Assembly: GCF_001612785.1 (NCBI RefSeq)
Contig: NZ_BDBC01000031.1
Coordinates: forward strand, 146,844 to 210,843
Reading direction: 5' to 3'
DNA from: Nocardia beijingensis NBRC 16342
Lineage (GTDB): Bacteria > Actinomycetota > Actinomycetes > Mycobacteriales > Mycobacteriaceae
DNA: 64,000 nt
Shown here: one piece after another, positions 34,058 through 41,500 of the stretch
Numbering within the stretch: position 1 is the stretch's first letter
How the letters are laid out: each line of letters begins with the position of its first letter
Notes under the pieces: generated by a model
What the model was told of the DNA's origin: nothing
What the model saw: the letters and a program-made list of their open reading frames with translations, nothing else
Database searches by the model: none
Position numbers and translations under genes: made by a program

Positions 34058-34085
34058 GCAGCCGCCTGTCAGCACAGGCGGCTGC
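34058..34085. terminator. Stem-loop after the ABC-F gene
   Basis: Perfect 12-bp arms GCAGCCGCCTGT (34058-34069) and reverse complement (34074-34085) with loop CAGC, 13 bases after the ABC-F stop. It can also end the convergent DUF3140 transcript (stop at 34132). Confidence 0.85.
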
Positions 34086-34131
34086 GAACTCTCCTTCGGC
34101 GAAGCGGCAGACGCGGCGATGGATTGCCGCG

Positions 34132-34464
34132 TCAGCTTTTCATCGGATCATGGCCCCAGTTCATCAGCGAATAACGCCATCTACTGTTCTCGATGTCCCC
34201 CGAAGGTCGCTGCTCGAGATGGCGATGCGCATATCCGATGACTTTGCGCATGTGCGCGTAATCGTCGCCGGACGGTTCCTTTTTCTCGAGGATGTCGATG
34301 ATGCGCCGACCGCTGGCGTGCCCGGTCGACTCGCCACCGCCTTCGGGTTTCTGTCCCACCGACTTCGATTCGTCGGTGTCGAGCCACCGGCGCAGTTCCG
34401 CCGGGGTCATGTTGACGATCTGGTCGAATTGCGTGCGCGTATCTTCGTCGTCGGTCGTCGTCAT
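34132..34464 (-). CDS. DUF3140 protein (copy 2)
   Basis: A 110-residue paralogue of the protein at 22089-22430, with the same blocks: FDQIVNMTPAELRRWLDT, a Gly-rich linker, GRRIIDILEKKEPSGDDYAHMRKV and the ending WRYSLMNWGHDPM. It follows the DUF2945 gene by 21 bases on the same strand. DUF3140 and DUF2945 genes are a frequent pair in actinobacteria. Function unknown, probably in stress or DNA/RNA-related roles given the DUF2945 partner. Confidence 0.85.
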   Translation of the reverse strand: MTTTDDEDTRTQFDQIVNMTPAELRRWLDTDESKSVGQKPEGGGESTGHASGRRIIDILEKKEPSGDDYAHMRKVIGYAHRHLEQRPSGDIENSRWRYSLMNWGHDPMKS

Positions 34465-34485
34465 GGTGCGGCTCCGATTTCCATG

Positions 34486-34704
34486 TCAGTCGTCGTTCGG
34501 ACGCAGCGCGCCGGGTTTGTGCACCGCATCACGACCGCTTTTCGCGCTGCGGACTCGATACTGCGGCTCCTCTTCGGAGGCCCGTACGGTCCGTCCGGCC
34601 GCCTCGGTATCGGACGTGATCACTTCTTCGACCGTGCCCTCGGCGGTGCTGCCGTGGCTGTTCCACTCGACTTCGTCACCTTTGCGAAAAGATTGCTTAC
34701 CCAT
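34486..34704 (-). CDS. DUF2945 protein (Tudor-like hypervirulence-associated fold)
   Basis: A 72-residue protein starting KGDEVEWNSHG, with AEGTVEEVITSDT and PQYRVRSAKSGRDAVHKPGAL. This is the DUF2945 pattern, an SH3/Tudor-like barrel once linked to fungal hypervirulence protein and common in bacteria. ATG 34704 has AAGGA seven bases before it and is preferred to the frame from 34725. It is 21 bases ahead of DUF3140 copy 2. Confidence 0.85.
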   Translation of the reverse strand: MGKQSFRKGDEVEWNSHGSTAEGTVEEVITSDTEAAGRTVRASEEEPQYRVRSAKSGRDAVHKPGALRPNDD

Positions 34705-34802
34705 GCCATATTCCTTACCGTCCACGTATTCAACGAGGTCGTTGTACCCGTGCGACGGCCGGGGAAACTGATAGCTGGGTAGCCGTCGAGTGCTCGTCCA
34801 GA

Positions 34803-35639
34803 TCAGTACCGTTCGACCGCAGGCGGCGTCAGCGTGGAGTCGCGGAGCGGTCCGATCGTTTGCTCGAACGCCTTGTGCCAGGAACCGTCGGCGATCATCT
34901 GTTCGATCGCGTCATTGAGCTTGGTGCGGGTCTCCTGATCGCCCTTCTTCAGGCCGATGCCGTACTTCTCCGTGGTGAAGGTGTTGCCGACGAGCTTCAG
35001 TTCACCGGACGCCTGCCCCGCGAAACCGGCCAGGATGATGTCGTCGGTGGTCACCACGTCGACCGAACCGCGCCGCAAGGCTTCGATGCACTGCGAATAG
35101 TTGTCGAGTTCCACCAGCTGTACATCCTTGGCGTAATGATCCTTGACGTATTGCGCCGGAGTGGAGCCTTTGACCGAGCACAGCTTCTTGTTGCCGGTCA
35201 GCGACTCGACACCGGTGATATCGGTGGTCTCGTTCTTCACCAGCAGCGCCTGCCCGGCCACGAAATACGGTCCGGCGAAATCGACTTTCTGTTTGCGCTC
35301 CTCGGTGATCGAATAGGTGGCGACTACGAAGTCCACCTCGCCGTTCATGATCATCTTCTCCCGCTGAGCCGACGGCGCCTCGGTGAAGGTGATGCCCTCG
35401 GGCCGGACGCCGAGCTTGCTCGCCACGTACTTGGCGATCTCGACGTCGTACCCCTGGTAGGAGCCGTCCGTTTCGCGAAACCCGAGTCCGGGCTGATCGA
35501 ACTTGATGCCGATGGTGAGCTTGCCGTCGCGAATATGATCGGCCGTGGTGGCGGCTTCGCTGCCGCCACCGCAGGCGGTGGCGACCAGGGCGACGGCGAT
35601 CGCTCCGATACCGAGGCGAAGTGTTCGGTTGATGCTCAT
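34803..35639 (-). CDS. Glutamate-type ABC transporter substrate-binding lipoprotein
   Basis: A 278-residue periplasmic-type binding protein of family 3. The signal ends in a lipobox (LVATACGGG). Family blocks are LTIGIKFDQPGLGF, GYDVEIAKYVA, VDFVVATYSIT and VDVVTTDDIILAGFA. It resembles GluB of the C. glutamicum glutamate uptake system. No permease or ATPase gene lies in the neighbourhood, so it is an orphan that must use a transporter encoded elsewhere, or act as a sensor. Start ATG 35639 with a GGAG-type ribosome site in front. Confidence 0.88.
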   Translation of the reverse strand: MSINRTLRLGIGAIAVALVATACGGGSEAATTADHIRDGKLTIGIKFDQPGLGFRETDGSYQGYDVEIAKYVASKLGVRPEGITFTEAPSAQREKMIMNGEVDFVVATYSITEERKQKVDFAGPYFVAGQALLVKNETTDITGVESLTGNKKLCSVKGSTPAQYVKDHYAKDVQLVELDNYSQCIEALRRGSVDVVTTDDIILAGFAGQASGELKLVGNTFTTEKYGIGLKKGDQETRTKLNDAIEQMIADGSWHKAFEQTIGPLRDSTLTPPAVERY

Positions 35640-35928
35640 CGAAATCGGCTCCTTCTCACGGTGAGCTGTCAGGCCGGACCTGCGACACGTCATCTTTCCC
35701 GGAACTTCCGGCGCCCGGCTCGACCGTTCTCCCCGCCGGTGGAAAGGGTGTACCGCATGCGGACGGACTCTCCCGTTCGGGCCGTGGCGGCACCGATGGC
35801 ACCAGCACGGCGCTCGGCAGGCGCGAGGCGTCCGCGCCGGCGCGGCCGAGACGCTGCTGCCCACTGACGCCGAGGAGGGCCTCCCTCGTGGACTCGCCGA
35901 CGTGGGCTACACGGCGTAGGCCAGCCGC

Positions 35929-36759
35929 TCAGGGGGCGATCGGTGCGAAGGGGCGCGTTTCGTCGTGGCCGAGACGCACCACACCGGCCGACGATTCCTC
36001 GACTTCGTTCCACGCTCCGGGCAGATCGCGCAGCGGCTCGGAGACCACGAAGCGGGCGTCCTCGCCCAGCGTGCGGAGCGCTCGCACTTCCGGGTGCAGG
36101 GCACGCACTTTCGCCACATCGTTGGAATAGAACAGCGATCGCGACCGCCGTTCGGTGGAATACCGGAAGAACCACATGGATTCGCCGTCGGTGGTCGCGA
36201 CGGTCATCTGTACCGGAGCCTCGACCTCGTGTACGCGGCCGACGTCCTCGATGAAGCCGACCGCGCGGGCGACCGCGCCGAACGGGTCGTCGACGAGCCC
36301 GAAGGTCAGTGCCAGGAAGAAGAACAATTCCGAATCCGTCGACCCCTCGATGTCGGCGAACAAGAAGGGATCGACCGCCGTCGCCAAATCGCGCTTGCAC
36401 TGCCGGAACCCGCGCAGCGCTCCGTTGTGCATCCACAACCAGTGCCCGCGCCGGAACGGGTGACAGTTGCTGCGCTGCACCTCGCTGCCGGTCGACGCGC
36501 GCACGTGCGCGAAGAACAGCGACGTCTGCACCTCGGCCGCGATCTCCCGTAGGTTGCGGTCGTTCCAAGCCGGTTCGACGCTCTTGAACACCGCAGGCCG
36601 CGGGCCCGTGCCATACCAGCCGATCCCGAAGCCGTCACCGTTCGTGGTCGTCGCGCCGAGCTGGGAGTGCAGGCTCTGATCGATCAACGAATGCACCGGC
36701 CGGAACAAGAGGTCCTCGGCCCGGATCGGCTCACCGGAATAAGCCATCCACCTGCACAT
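35929..36759 (-). CDS. Class II glutamine amidotransferase family protein
   Basis: A 276-residue Ntn-hydrolase. The sequence begins Met-Cys (C2 is the nucleophile after Met removal), with GDGFGIGWYG, FAHVRAST and NCHPF as the usual active-site blocks; it resembles the YafJ/EgtC-type amidohydrolases. In ergothioneine biosynthesis EgtC cleaves gamma-glutamyl from a sulfoxide intermediate, but no egtA, egtB or egtD lies here, so another gamma-glutamyl substrate is equally likely. It stands 58 bases downstream of nothing on its strand; the mod genes end 58 bases beyond its start. Confidence 0.85.
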   Translation of the reverse strand: MCRWMAYSGEPIRAEDLLFRPVHSLIDQSLHSQLGATTTNGDGFGIGWYGTGPRPAVFKSVEPAWNDRNLREIAAEVQTSLFFAHVRASTGSEVQRSNCHPFRRGHWLWMHNGALRGFRQCKRDLATAVDPFLFADIEGSTDSELFFFLALTFGLVDDPFGAVARAVGFIEDVGRVHEVEAPVQMTVATTDGESMWFFRYSTERRSRSLFYSNDVAKVRALHPEVRALRTLGEDARFVVSEPLRDLPGAWNEVEESSAGVVRLGHDETRPFAPIAP

Positions 36760-36817
36760 CCATCGATTGAAGCAGACCGAACGGTATTCAGCTACCTGCG
36801 TCGCGTCGGCCAGTGGG

Positions 36818-37867
36818 TCAGGCCGGGTAGGACTGGGTTTCGGTGGCCTTCACCGCAGCCCACAGCCGCTGCCCCGGACGCAGGCGCAACTCGGCGACGG
36901 TAGCCGGGGTGATGTCGGCGAGCACGGACGGGGCGCCGTCCAGACGGACCCGGGTGATGTGCGCGTGTTGCTCGATGCCGGTGATCGTGACCGGCCAGCT
37001 GTTGCGCGGGCTGCCGACGGGTTGTTCCGGATGCAGGCCCACCGCGGTCGGGCTGAAGGCCACGTGCACCCGTCCGTGCGCGGGTTCGGCGACGGTGATG
37101 ACGCCGCCACCGTCCAGGTCGACAGTCGTGCCGCGCGCGGTGCCACGGTAGAGGTTGAGGCCCATCAGAGTGGCCACGTAATCGGAGCGCGGTCTGGCCG
37201 CGACCTGCGCGGGCGGTCCGTGCTGGACGACCGCGCCGTCCTCCAGGATGACCAGCCGGTCGGCGAGGACCATGGCGTCGAGCGGATCGTGGGTGACCAG
37301 AACGGTGTGGCCGGGGTAATCGCGCAGGTGGTGGGCAAGGTCAGAGCGCACGTGCAGCTTGGTGCCCGCGTCCAGCGCCGCGAGTGGCTCGTCGAGCAGC
37401 AGCAGCTGTGGTTCGGTGGCCAGCGCACGGGCCAGGGCGACCCGCTGCGCCTGCCCTCCGGACAGCGCCCTGGGCTTGCGATGCGCGTAGTCGGCCAGTC
37501 CGACGCGTTCGAGCCATGCGGTGGCCCGCGCCCGCGCGGCGCCGCGCCCGCAGCCGCGAGCGCGCAGCCCGAAGGCGACGTTCTCCAGCGCCGACAGGTG
37601 CCCGAACAGCAGGTAGTCCTGGAACACGACGCCGACCCTGCGGCGTTCGGCGGGCACGAATGCCGCCGGTGGCGCGTCCCACGTGGTCCCGTCCAGCCGG
37701 ATGTGCCCGCCGGTCAGCGCGATCAGCCCCGCCATGGCTCGCAGCGCAGTGGTCTTGCCCGCCCCGTTCGGCCCGAGCAGAGCGATCACTTCGCCCGGCG
37801 CGGCGACAAGGGGCAGTTCGAGCGCGAACTGTCCGCGCGCGATCCGCAGGTCGGCCTCCAAGCTCAT
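36818..37867 (-). CDS. modC: Molybdate ABC transporter ATPase
   Basis: A 349-residue ATPase: Walker A GPNGAGKTT, Q-loop VFQDYLLFGHL, signature LSGGQAQR, Walker B LLLDEPLAALD, H-loop VTHDPLD. The C-terminal part carries a TOBE-like domain (about residues 285-345, LWAAVKATETQSYPA at the end), the usual oxyanion-sensing part of ModC. Start ATG overlaps modB by 4 bases. It powers molybdate import with ModA and ModB. Confidence 0.9.
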   Translation of the reverse strand: MSLEADLRIARGQFALELPLVAAPGEVIALLGPNGAGKTTALRAMAGLIALTGGHIRLDGTTWDAPPAAFVPAERRRVGVVFQDYLLFGHLSALENVAFGLRARGCGRGAARARATAWLERVGLADYAHRKPRALSGGQAQRVALARALATEPQLLLLDEPLAALDAGTKLHVRSDLAHHLRDYPGHTVLVTHDPLDAMVLADRLVILEDGAVVQHGPPAQVAARPRSDYVATLMGLNLYRGTARGTTVDLDGGGVITVAEPAHGRVHVAFSPTAVGLHPEQPVGSPRNSWPVTITGIEQHAHITRVRLDGAPSVLADITPATVAELRLRPGQRLWAAVKATETQSYPA

Positions 37868-38676
37868 ATCGCTCCCCTGATCCACCGTTCCCGCAACGCC
37901 ACCAGGACGGCGACCGAGACGGCCAGCAGCACGAGGCTGAGCACGATCGCGGCCTCCGGGTCGGTCTCCAGCGCGAGATAGACCGCCAGCGGCATGGTGG
38001 TGGTGCGGCCGGGAAAGTTGCCGGCGAAGGTGATGGTGGCGCCGAACTCACCGAGCGCGCGGGCCCAGCACAGCACCGCGCCCGCGACCACCCCCGGCAG
38101 CACCGACGGCAGTGTGACCCGGCGGAAGGCGTACCAGCGAGTGGCGCCGAGCGTGGCGGCCGCCTCCTCGAAGCGCGGATCGGCCGCCCGCAAGGCTCCT
38201 TCGACGGAGATCACCAGGAAAGGCATGGCCACGAAGGCTTCGGCCACGATCACCCCGGCGGTGGTGAACGGCAACGAGACCCCGAACCATTCGTAAAGAT
38301 ACCGCCCGAGCAGTCCGCGCCGTCCCAGCACCAGTAGCAGTGCGACACCGCCCACCACCGGCGGCAGCACCAGCGGCACCGTGACCAAGGCGCGGATCAG
38401 CCCGCGCCCCGGCAGTTCGGCGCGCGCGAGCACCCAGGCCAGCGGGATGCCCAAGACCACGCAGATCGCCGTGGCCGCCGTCGCGCACCACAGCGAGAGC
38501 CGCAGCGCGTGGCCGACTTCGACGCTGAACAACCGATCCGGCATGGCCGACCACGGCGCTCGCGCCAGCAGCCCGATGAGCGGTACGACCAGGAACGCCA
38601 GCCCGCAGGCCGCGGGCAGCATCAGCGCGACCGGCCGCCGCCCCAGCACCGCCCGCCGCCGCGAAGGCGTGATCAC
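37864..38676 (-). CDS. modB: Molybdate ABC transporter permease
   Basis: A 270-residue membrane protein with about six hydrophobic spans and the permease loop EAAATLGATRWYAFRRVTLP, the EAA motif that docks on ModC, followed by ARALGEFGATITF, a segment conserved in molybdate/sulfate permeases. The start overlaps the end of modA by 4 bases and the end overlaps modC by 4. Confidence 0.92.
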   Translation of the reverse strand: MITPSRRRAVLGRRPVALMLPAACGLAFLVVPLIGLLARAPWSAMPDRLFSVEVGHALRLSLWCATAATAICVVLGIPLAWVLARAELPGRGLIRALVTVPLVLPPVVGGVALLLVLGRRGLLGRYLYEWFGVSLPFTTAGVIVAEAFVAMPFLVISVEGALRAADPRFEEAAATLGATRWYAFRRVTLPSVLPGVVAGAVLCWARALGEFGATITFAGNFPGRTTTMPLAVYLALETDPEAAIVLSLVLLAVSVAVLVALRERWIRGAI

Positions 38677-39452
38677 GGCGTATCGAATCCCGCCGCGGCG
38701 AAGACCGGCCTGGCCTGCTCCGATGTCACGAAGTCCACGAACGCCGCGGCGGCCGCCGCGTTCGGCGCGTGCGCGAGCGGCGCGATCGGGTAGTCGTTGA
38801 CCGCCTTGCCGGACTCCGGGAAGTCGATGCCTTCGACCTTGCCGCCCGCCGCCTCGACATCGGTGCGGTATACCAGCGCCGCGTCGACTTCACCGAGCGT
38901 GACCTTGGTCAGCACCGCTTTCACGTCCTGCTCGCGGGTATCGGGTCGCGGTGTGATGCGCGCGCTCTCGAACACCATCTCGGCTGCCGCGCCGCAGGGC
39001 ACCTGCTCCGCACACAACGCGAGCTTCGGCTCGGCCCTGCCGAAATCGGCCAGCCCGGTGATGTGTCCCGGATTGCCCTTCGGCACCGCGATCTCGAGCC
39101 GGTTGCGCACGAAGGTGACCGGCGCGGCGGTGACTTCGCCCTTGTCGCGGACCTGCTGCATGTTCTTCGGTGCGGCGGAGGCGAACACGTCGGCCGGTGC
39201 TCCCTGATTGATCTGCTCGGCGAGCGCGGAACTCGCGCCGAAGCTGTAGATCACCTTCACGCCCGGATGCGCGGCCTCGAACTGTTTGCCGAGTTCGGTG
39301 AAGGTCTCGGTCAGCGAGGCGGCGGCGAACACGGTCACCGTGCCGGTGACACGCCCCGCACCGGTGTGGTCGGGCGTGTCGTCCGAACGGCATCCCGCCG
39401 CGCTCACGACAGCCAGCACGGTCGCGGTCGCGACACCCAGATGGCGAATCAT
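38673..39452 (-). CDS. modA: Molybdate-binding lipoprotein
   Basis: A 259-residue lipoprotein (lipobox SAAGC) with GTVTVFAAASLTETFTELG, FSFGASSALAEQINQGAPADVFASA and DAALVYRTD, the typical ModA blocks. It binds molybdate or tungstate outside the membrane. ATG 39452 is used; a TTG at 39467 that overlaps the regulator stop codon is the other option. It sits between the regulator and modB in one operon. Confidence 0.9.
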   Translation of the reverse strand: MIRHLGVATATVLAVVSAAGCRSDDTPDHTGAGRVTGTVTVFAAASLTETFTELGKQFEAAHPGVKVIYSFGASSALAEQINQGAPADVFASAAPKNMQQVRDKGEVTAAPVTFVRNRLEIAVPKGNPGHITGLADFGRAEPKLALCAEQVPCGAAAEMVFESARITPRPDTREQDVKAVLTKVTLGEVDAALVYRTDVEAAGGKVEGIDFPESGKAVNDYPIAPLAHAPNAAAAAAFVDFVTSEQARPVFAAAGFDTP

Positions 39453-39463
39453 CTTCAATCTCG

Positions 39464-39862
39464 TCAACTTTCCGGTATCTCCACGACGACGTGCGTGGAC
39501 TTCACCGATGCGACAGCGACACTGCCGACGTCCAGACCGAGTTCGTCCACCGATTCCCGGCTCAGCAACGACACCAGCCGGAACGGTCCGGCCTGCATCT
39601 CCACCTGCGCCATCACGGTGTCCTTCACCACCCGGGTCACGATTCCGCGCATCCGGTTGCGGGCCGACGCCGCGACCGTCACACCGGGCTCGGGCGCCTC
39701 GGCGTTGGCCCGCAGGAACTCGGCGAGCTCACGACCGCCGACGCCCTTGCGGCCGTTGTCCAGCTGAATCGCGGTCAGACGGCCTTGATCGATCCATCGG
39801 CGCACCGTGTCGTCGCTGACACCCAGCAACGCGGCGGCTTCACTAATCCGTAGATTCGACAC
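39464..39862 (-). CDS. Molybdate-responsive HTH/TOBE regulator
   Basis: A 132-residue protein: an N-terminal MerR-type helix-turn-helix (ISEAAALLGVSDDTVRRWID, residues about 5-24) and a C-terminal mono-TOBE (molbindin-like) domain (SARNRMRGIVTRVVKDTVMA, ending VAVASVKSTHVVVEIPES). The order is that of the short molybdate regulators found at the head of actinobacterial mod operons. The GTG at 39862 lies 7 bases after a TAAACT -10-like box, so the transcript is probably leaderless. Its stop overlaps the possible modA TTG start. Confidence 0.85.
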   Translation of the reverse strand: MSNLRISEAAALLGVSDDTVRRWIDQGRLTAIQLDNGRKGVGGRELAEFLRANAEAPEPGVTVAASARNRMRGIVTRVVKDTVMAQVEMQAGPFRLVSLLSRESVDELGLDVGSVAVASVKSTHVVVEIPES

Positions 39863-39869
39863 GATCGAC

Positions 39870-39875
39870 AGTTTA
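39870..39875 (-). promoter_or_regulatory. -10 box for a leaderless mod operon transcript
   Basis: TAAACT on the minus strand at 39870-39875, seven bases before the GTG of the molybdate regulator. The -35 region, 18 bases upstream (TTATCC), is weak. A CCGC-GAAT-GCGG dyad lies within the spacer and could bind the regulator. Confidence 0.4.
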
Positions 39876-40155
39876 TTGCCGCATTCGCGGTATGGATAAT
39901 CGATCCGCTCCGCGATATCGACTCCTCTGGCCGCCCGGCCCTTGCGTCGGCACGGCACCGCCGTCATGACCGGACGGCGTGGTCGATGTCTTCTGCGGGG
40001 ATGGCGCCGGACGGCTTCGCGGTGCGGCGGCGTCCGCCGTCGAGGTGGTCGGGCGAGCGTTGCCGCCGGTGCGGCATTCCGCTGGCTATACCGTCGTGGT
40101 ACGCCACCGCTCGCGCAGTCGTGGCGCACGGCCGACCAGAAGGACCTCGAGCGAT

Positions 40156-41352
40156 ATGCCGACATCGAAGAAGGCGACTCCGGACGCGTGCACGCAGGCG
40201 TTGGTGGCCGCCTGCCGTGCGGAGATCCCGGCCCTGACCGATCGGCTGATCGCGGAGATCTTCACCGAAAACCCCGAATGGACCGACTACTCGCGGGTCG
40301 CCCGCGCGGATCTGGTCGATGGCTGCCGCCGATACGTGACCCGCATCCTCGACCTGCTGGGCACTCCGACGACCGCGTCCGACGACGACGTCGCAGCGTC
40401 GATCGGCCGCCGCCGCGCCGAGCAAGGCGTGCCGCTGGAGGCCATGCTGCGCACCTTCCGGCTCGGCGGACGGATCGTCTGGGAGGTCCTGCTCGACCAG
40501 GCCGACGACCTCACCTCCGGCGAGATCCGCGCGGCGGGCACCGCGTTGTGGGCCGTGATCGACGGGCTGTCCACGGCGCTGGTGACCTCCTACCGCAAAA
40601 CCGAACTGGAGCAGTTGCGCAGCGACGAGCGCCGTCGGCACGCCCTGATCGAGGACCTGCTCGCGGGCCGGGCCGGCGACTCCACCTTCGCCGCGCGCGC
40701 CGCCCGCGAGTTGAACCTTCCCGCCGGTAGTGACTATCTCGTCGTCGTCGCCTGCGGCGCGGGCGAGGCGATGCACACCGGTACGGAGGCCGCTTTGGCC
40801 GCGGTCGGCATTAGATCGGTGTGGCACGATCGCGTCGACTCGACGGTCGGGTTGATCGCGGTCGAGCGCCACGACGTCGCCACGGTGTTGCGGCGGATCG
40901 AACCGCACGTGCGAGGACGAGCGGGCGCCTCACCCGCGGTCGGCGGCCTGGCGCGGATCGGCACCGCGCACGGCTGGGCACTGCTCACCCTGCAGACCTT
41001 GCCCGACGACGCGACGGGGCTCGTGCCGCTGCACCAGCGTTTCCAACAGGCGCTGCTGATGCGGTCGACCGACTTGACCGACATGCTCGTCGCGCACACC
41101 CTCGGTCCGGTGCTCGCCCTGCCCGCCGCCGAGCGGGTGACGTTGCTGGACACGCTCGCGGCATGGTTGGCGCACGACTGCTCGGCGGCCCACGCCGCGA
41201 CCCGGTTGCACTGTCACCGCAATACCGTCATCAACCGCCTCCACCGGGTCTCGACCCTGCTCGGGCGTCCGCTCGAAGGCCAGCGCAGCTATGTGGAGCT
41301 GTCGTTGGCCTTGACCGCCCTCGACCTCGTCAGGTCGCCGGAGAGAGCCTGA
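40156..41352 (+). CDS. PucR/CdaR-family transcriptional regulator
   Basis: A 398-residue regulator. The N-terminal two thirds lack a named domain but resemble the RsbRD-like/GGDEF-degenerate part of CdaR-type proteins (EQGVPLEAMLRTFRLGGRIVWE). The C-terminal helix-turn-helix reads HAATRLHCHRNTVINRLHRV, the PucR-type HTH_30. Such proteins usually activate an adjacent catabolic operon. The dehydrogenase-complex operon starts 148 bases downstream, after palindromes that could be its binding sites. Start ATG 40156; the longer frame upstream lies in non-coding sequence. Confidence 0.88.
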   Translation: MPTSKKATPDACTQALVAACRAEIPALTDRLIAEIFTENPEWTDYSRVARADLVDGCRRYVTRILDLLGTPTTASDDDVAASIGRRRAEQGVPLEAMLRTFRLGGRIVWEVLLDQADDLTSGEIRAAGTALWAVIDGLSTALVTSYRKTELEQLRSDERRRHALIEDLLAGRAGDSTFAARAARELNLPAGSDYLVVVACGAGEAMHTGTEAALAAVGIRSVWHDRVDSTVGLIAVERHDVATVLRRIEPHVRGRAGASPAVGGLARIGTAHGWALLTLQTLPDDATGLVPLHQRFQQALLMRSTDLTDMLVAHTLGPVLALPAAERVTLLDTLAAWLAHDCSAAHAATRLHCHRNTVINRLHRVSTLLGRPLEGQRSYVELSLALTALDLVRSPERA

Positions 41353-41356
41353 TCCG

Positions 41357-41375
41357 ATTGGGCGCTGCGCCCAAT
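41357..41375. repeat. Perfect 19-base palindrome after the PucR gene
   Basis: ATTGGGCGC-T-GCGCCCAAT, 9-bp arms with a single centre base, starting 4 bases after the PucR stop. No T-tract follows, and the one-base centre cannot form a normal hairpin loop, so a protein-binding site is more likely than a terminator. Confidence 0.7.
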
Positions 41376-41380
41376 AACGC

Positions 41381-41420
41381 GAGTGCACTACTGGGCTTCG
41401 TGGTGATTGTTTGTGCACTC
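41381..41420. repeat. Paired GTGCAC sites upstream of the dehydrogenase operon
   Basis: GAGTGCAC (41381-41388) and GTGCACTC (41413-41420) are reverse complements with centres 32 bases apart, about three helical turns. Each contains the dyad GTGCAC. They lie 80-120 bases before the E3 start codon and are good activator or repressor sites. Confidence 0.6.
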
Positions 41421-41500
41421 CGCCACGGCAACACTCGATAGCGCTGATCCACCCCACAACCGGAGGCGGATCGAATCATCGAGGACGAGGAGCACCACGA

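Noticed and set aside
35640..35928. A coding-like tail (TLLPTDAEEGLPRGLAD) ending at TAG near 35920 on the + strand
   Set aside because: The upstream part of the frame is rich in Trp, His and Cys and has no start; too little to call a gene or remnant.
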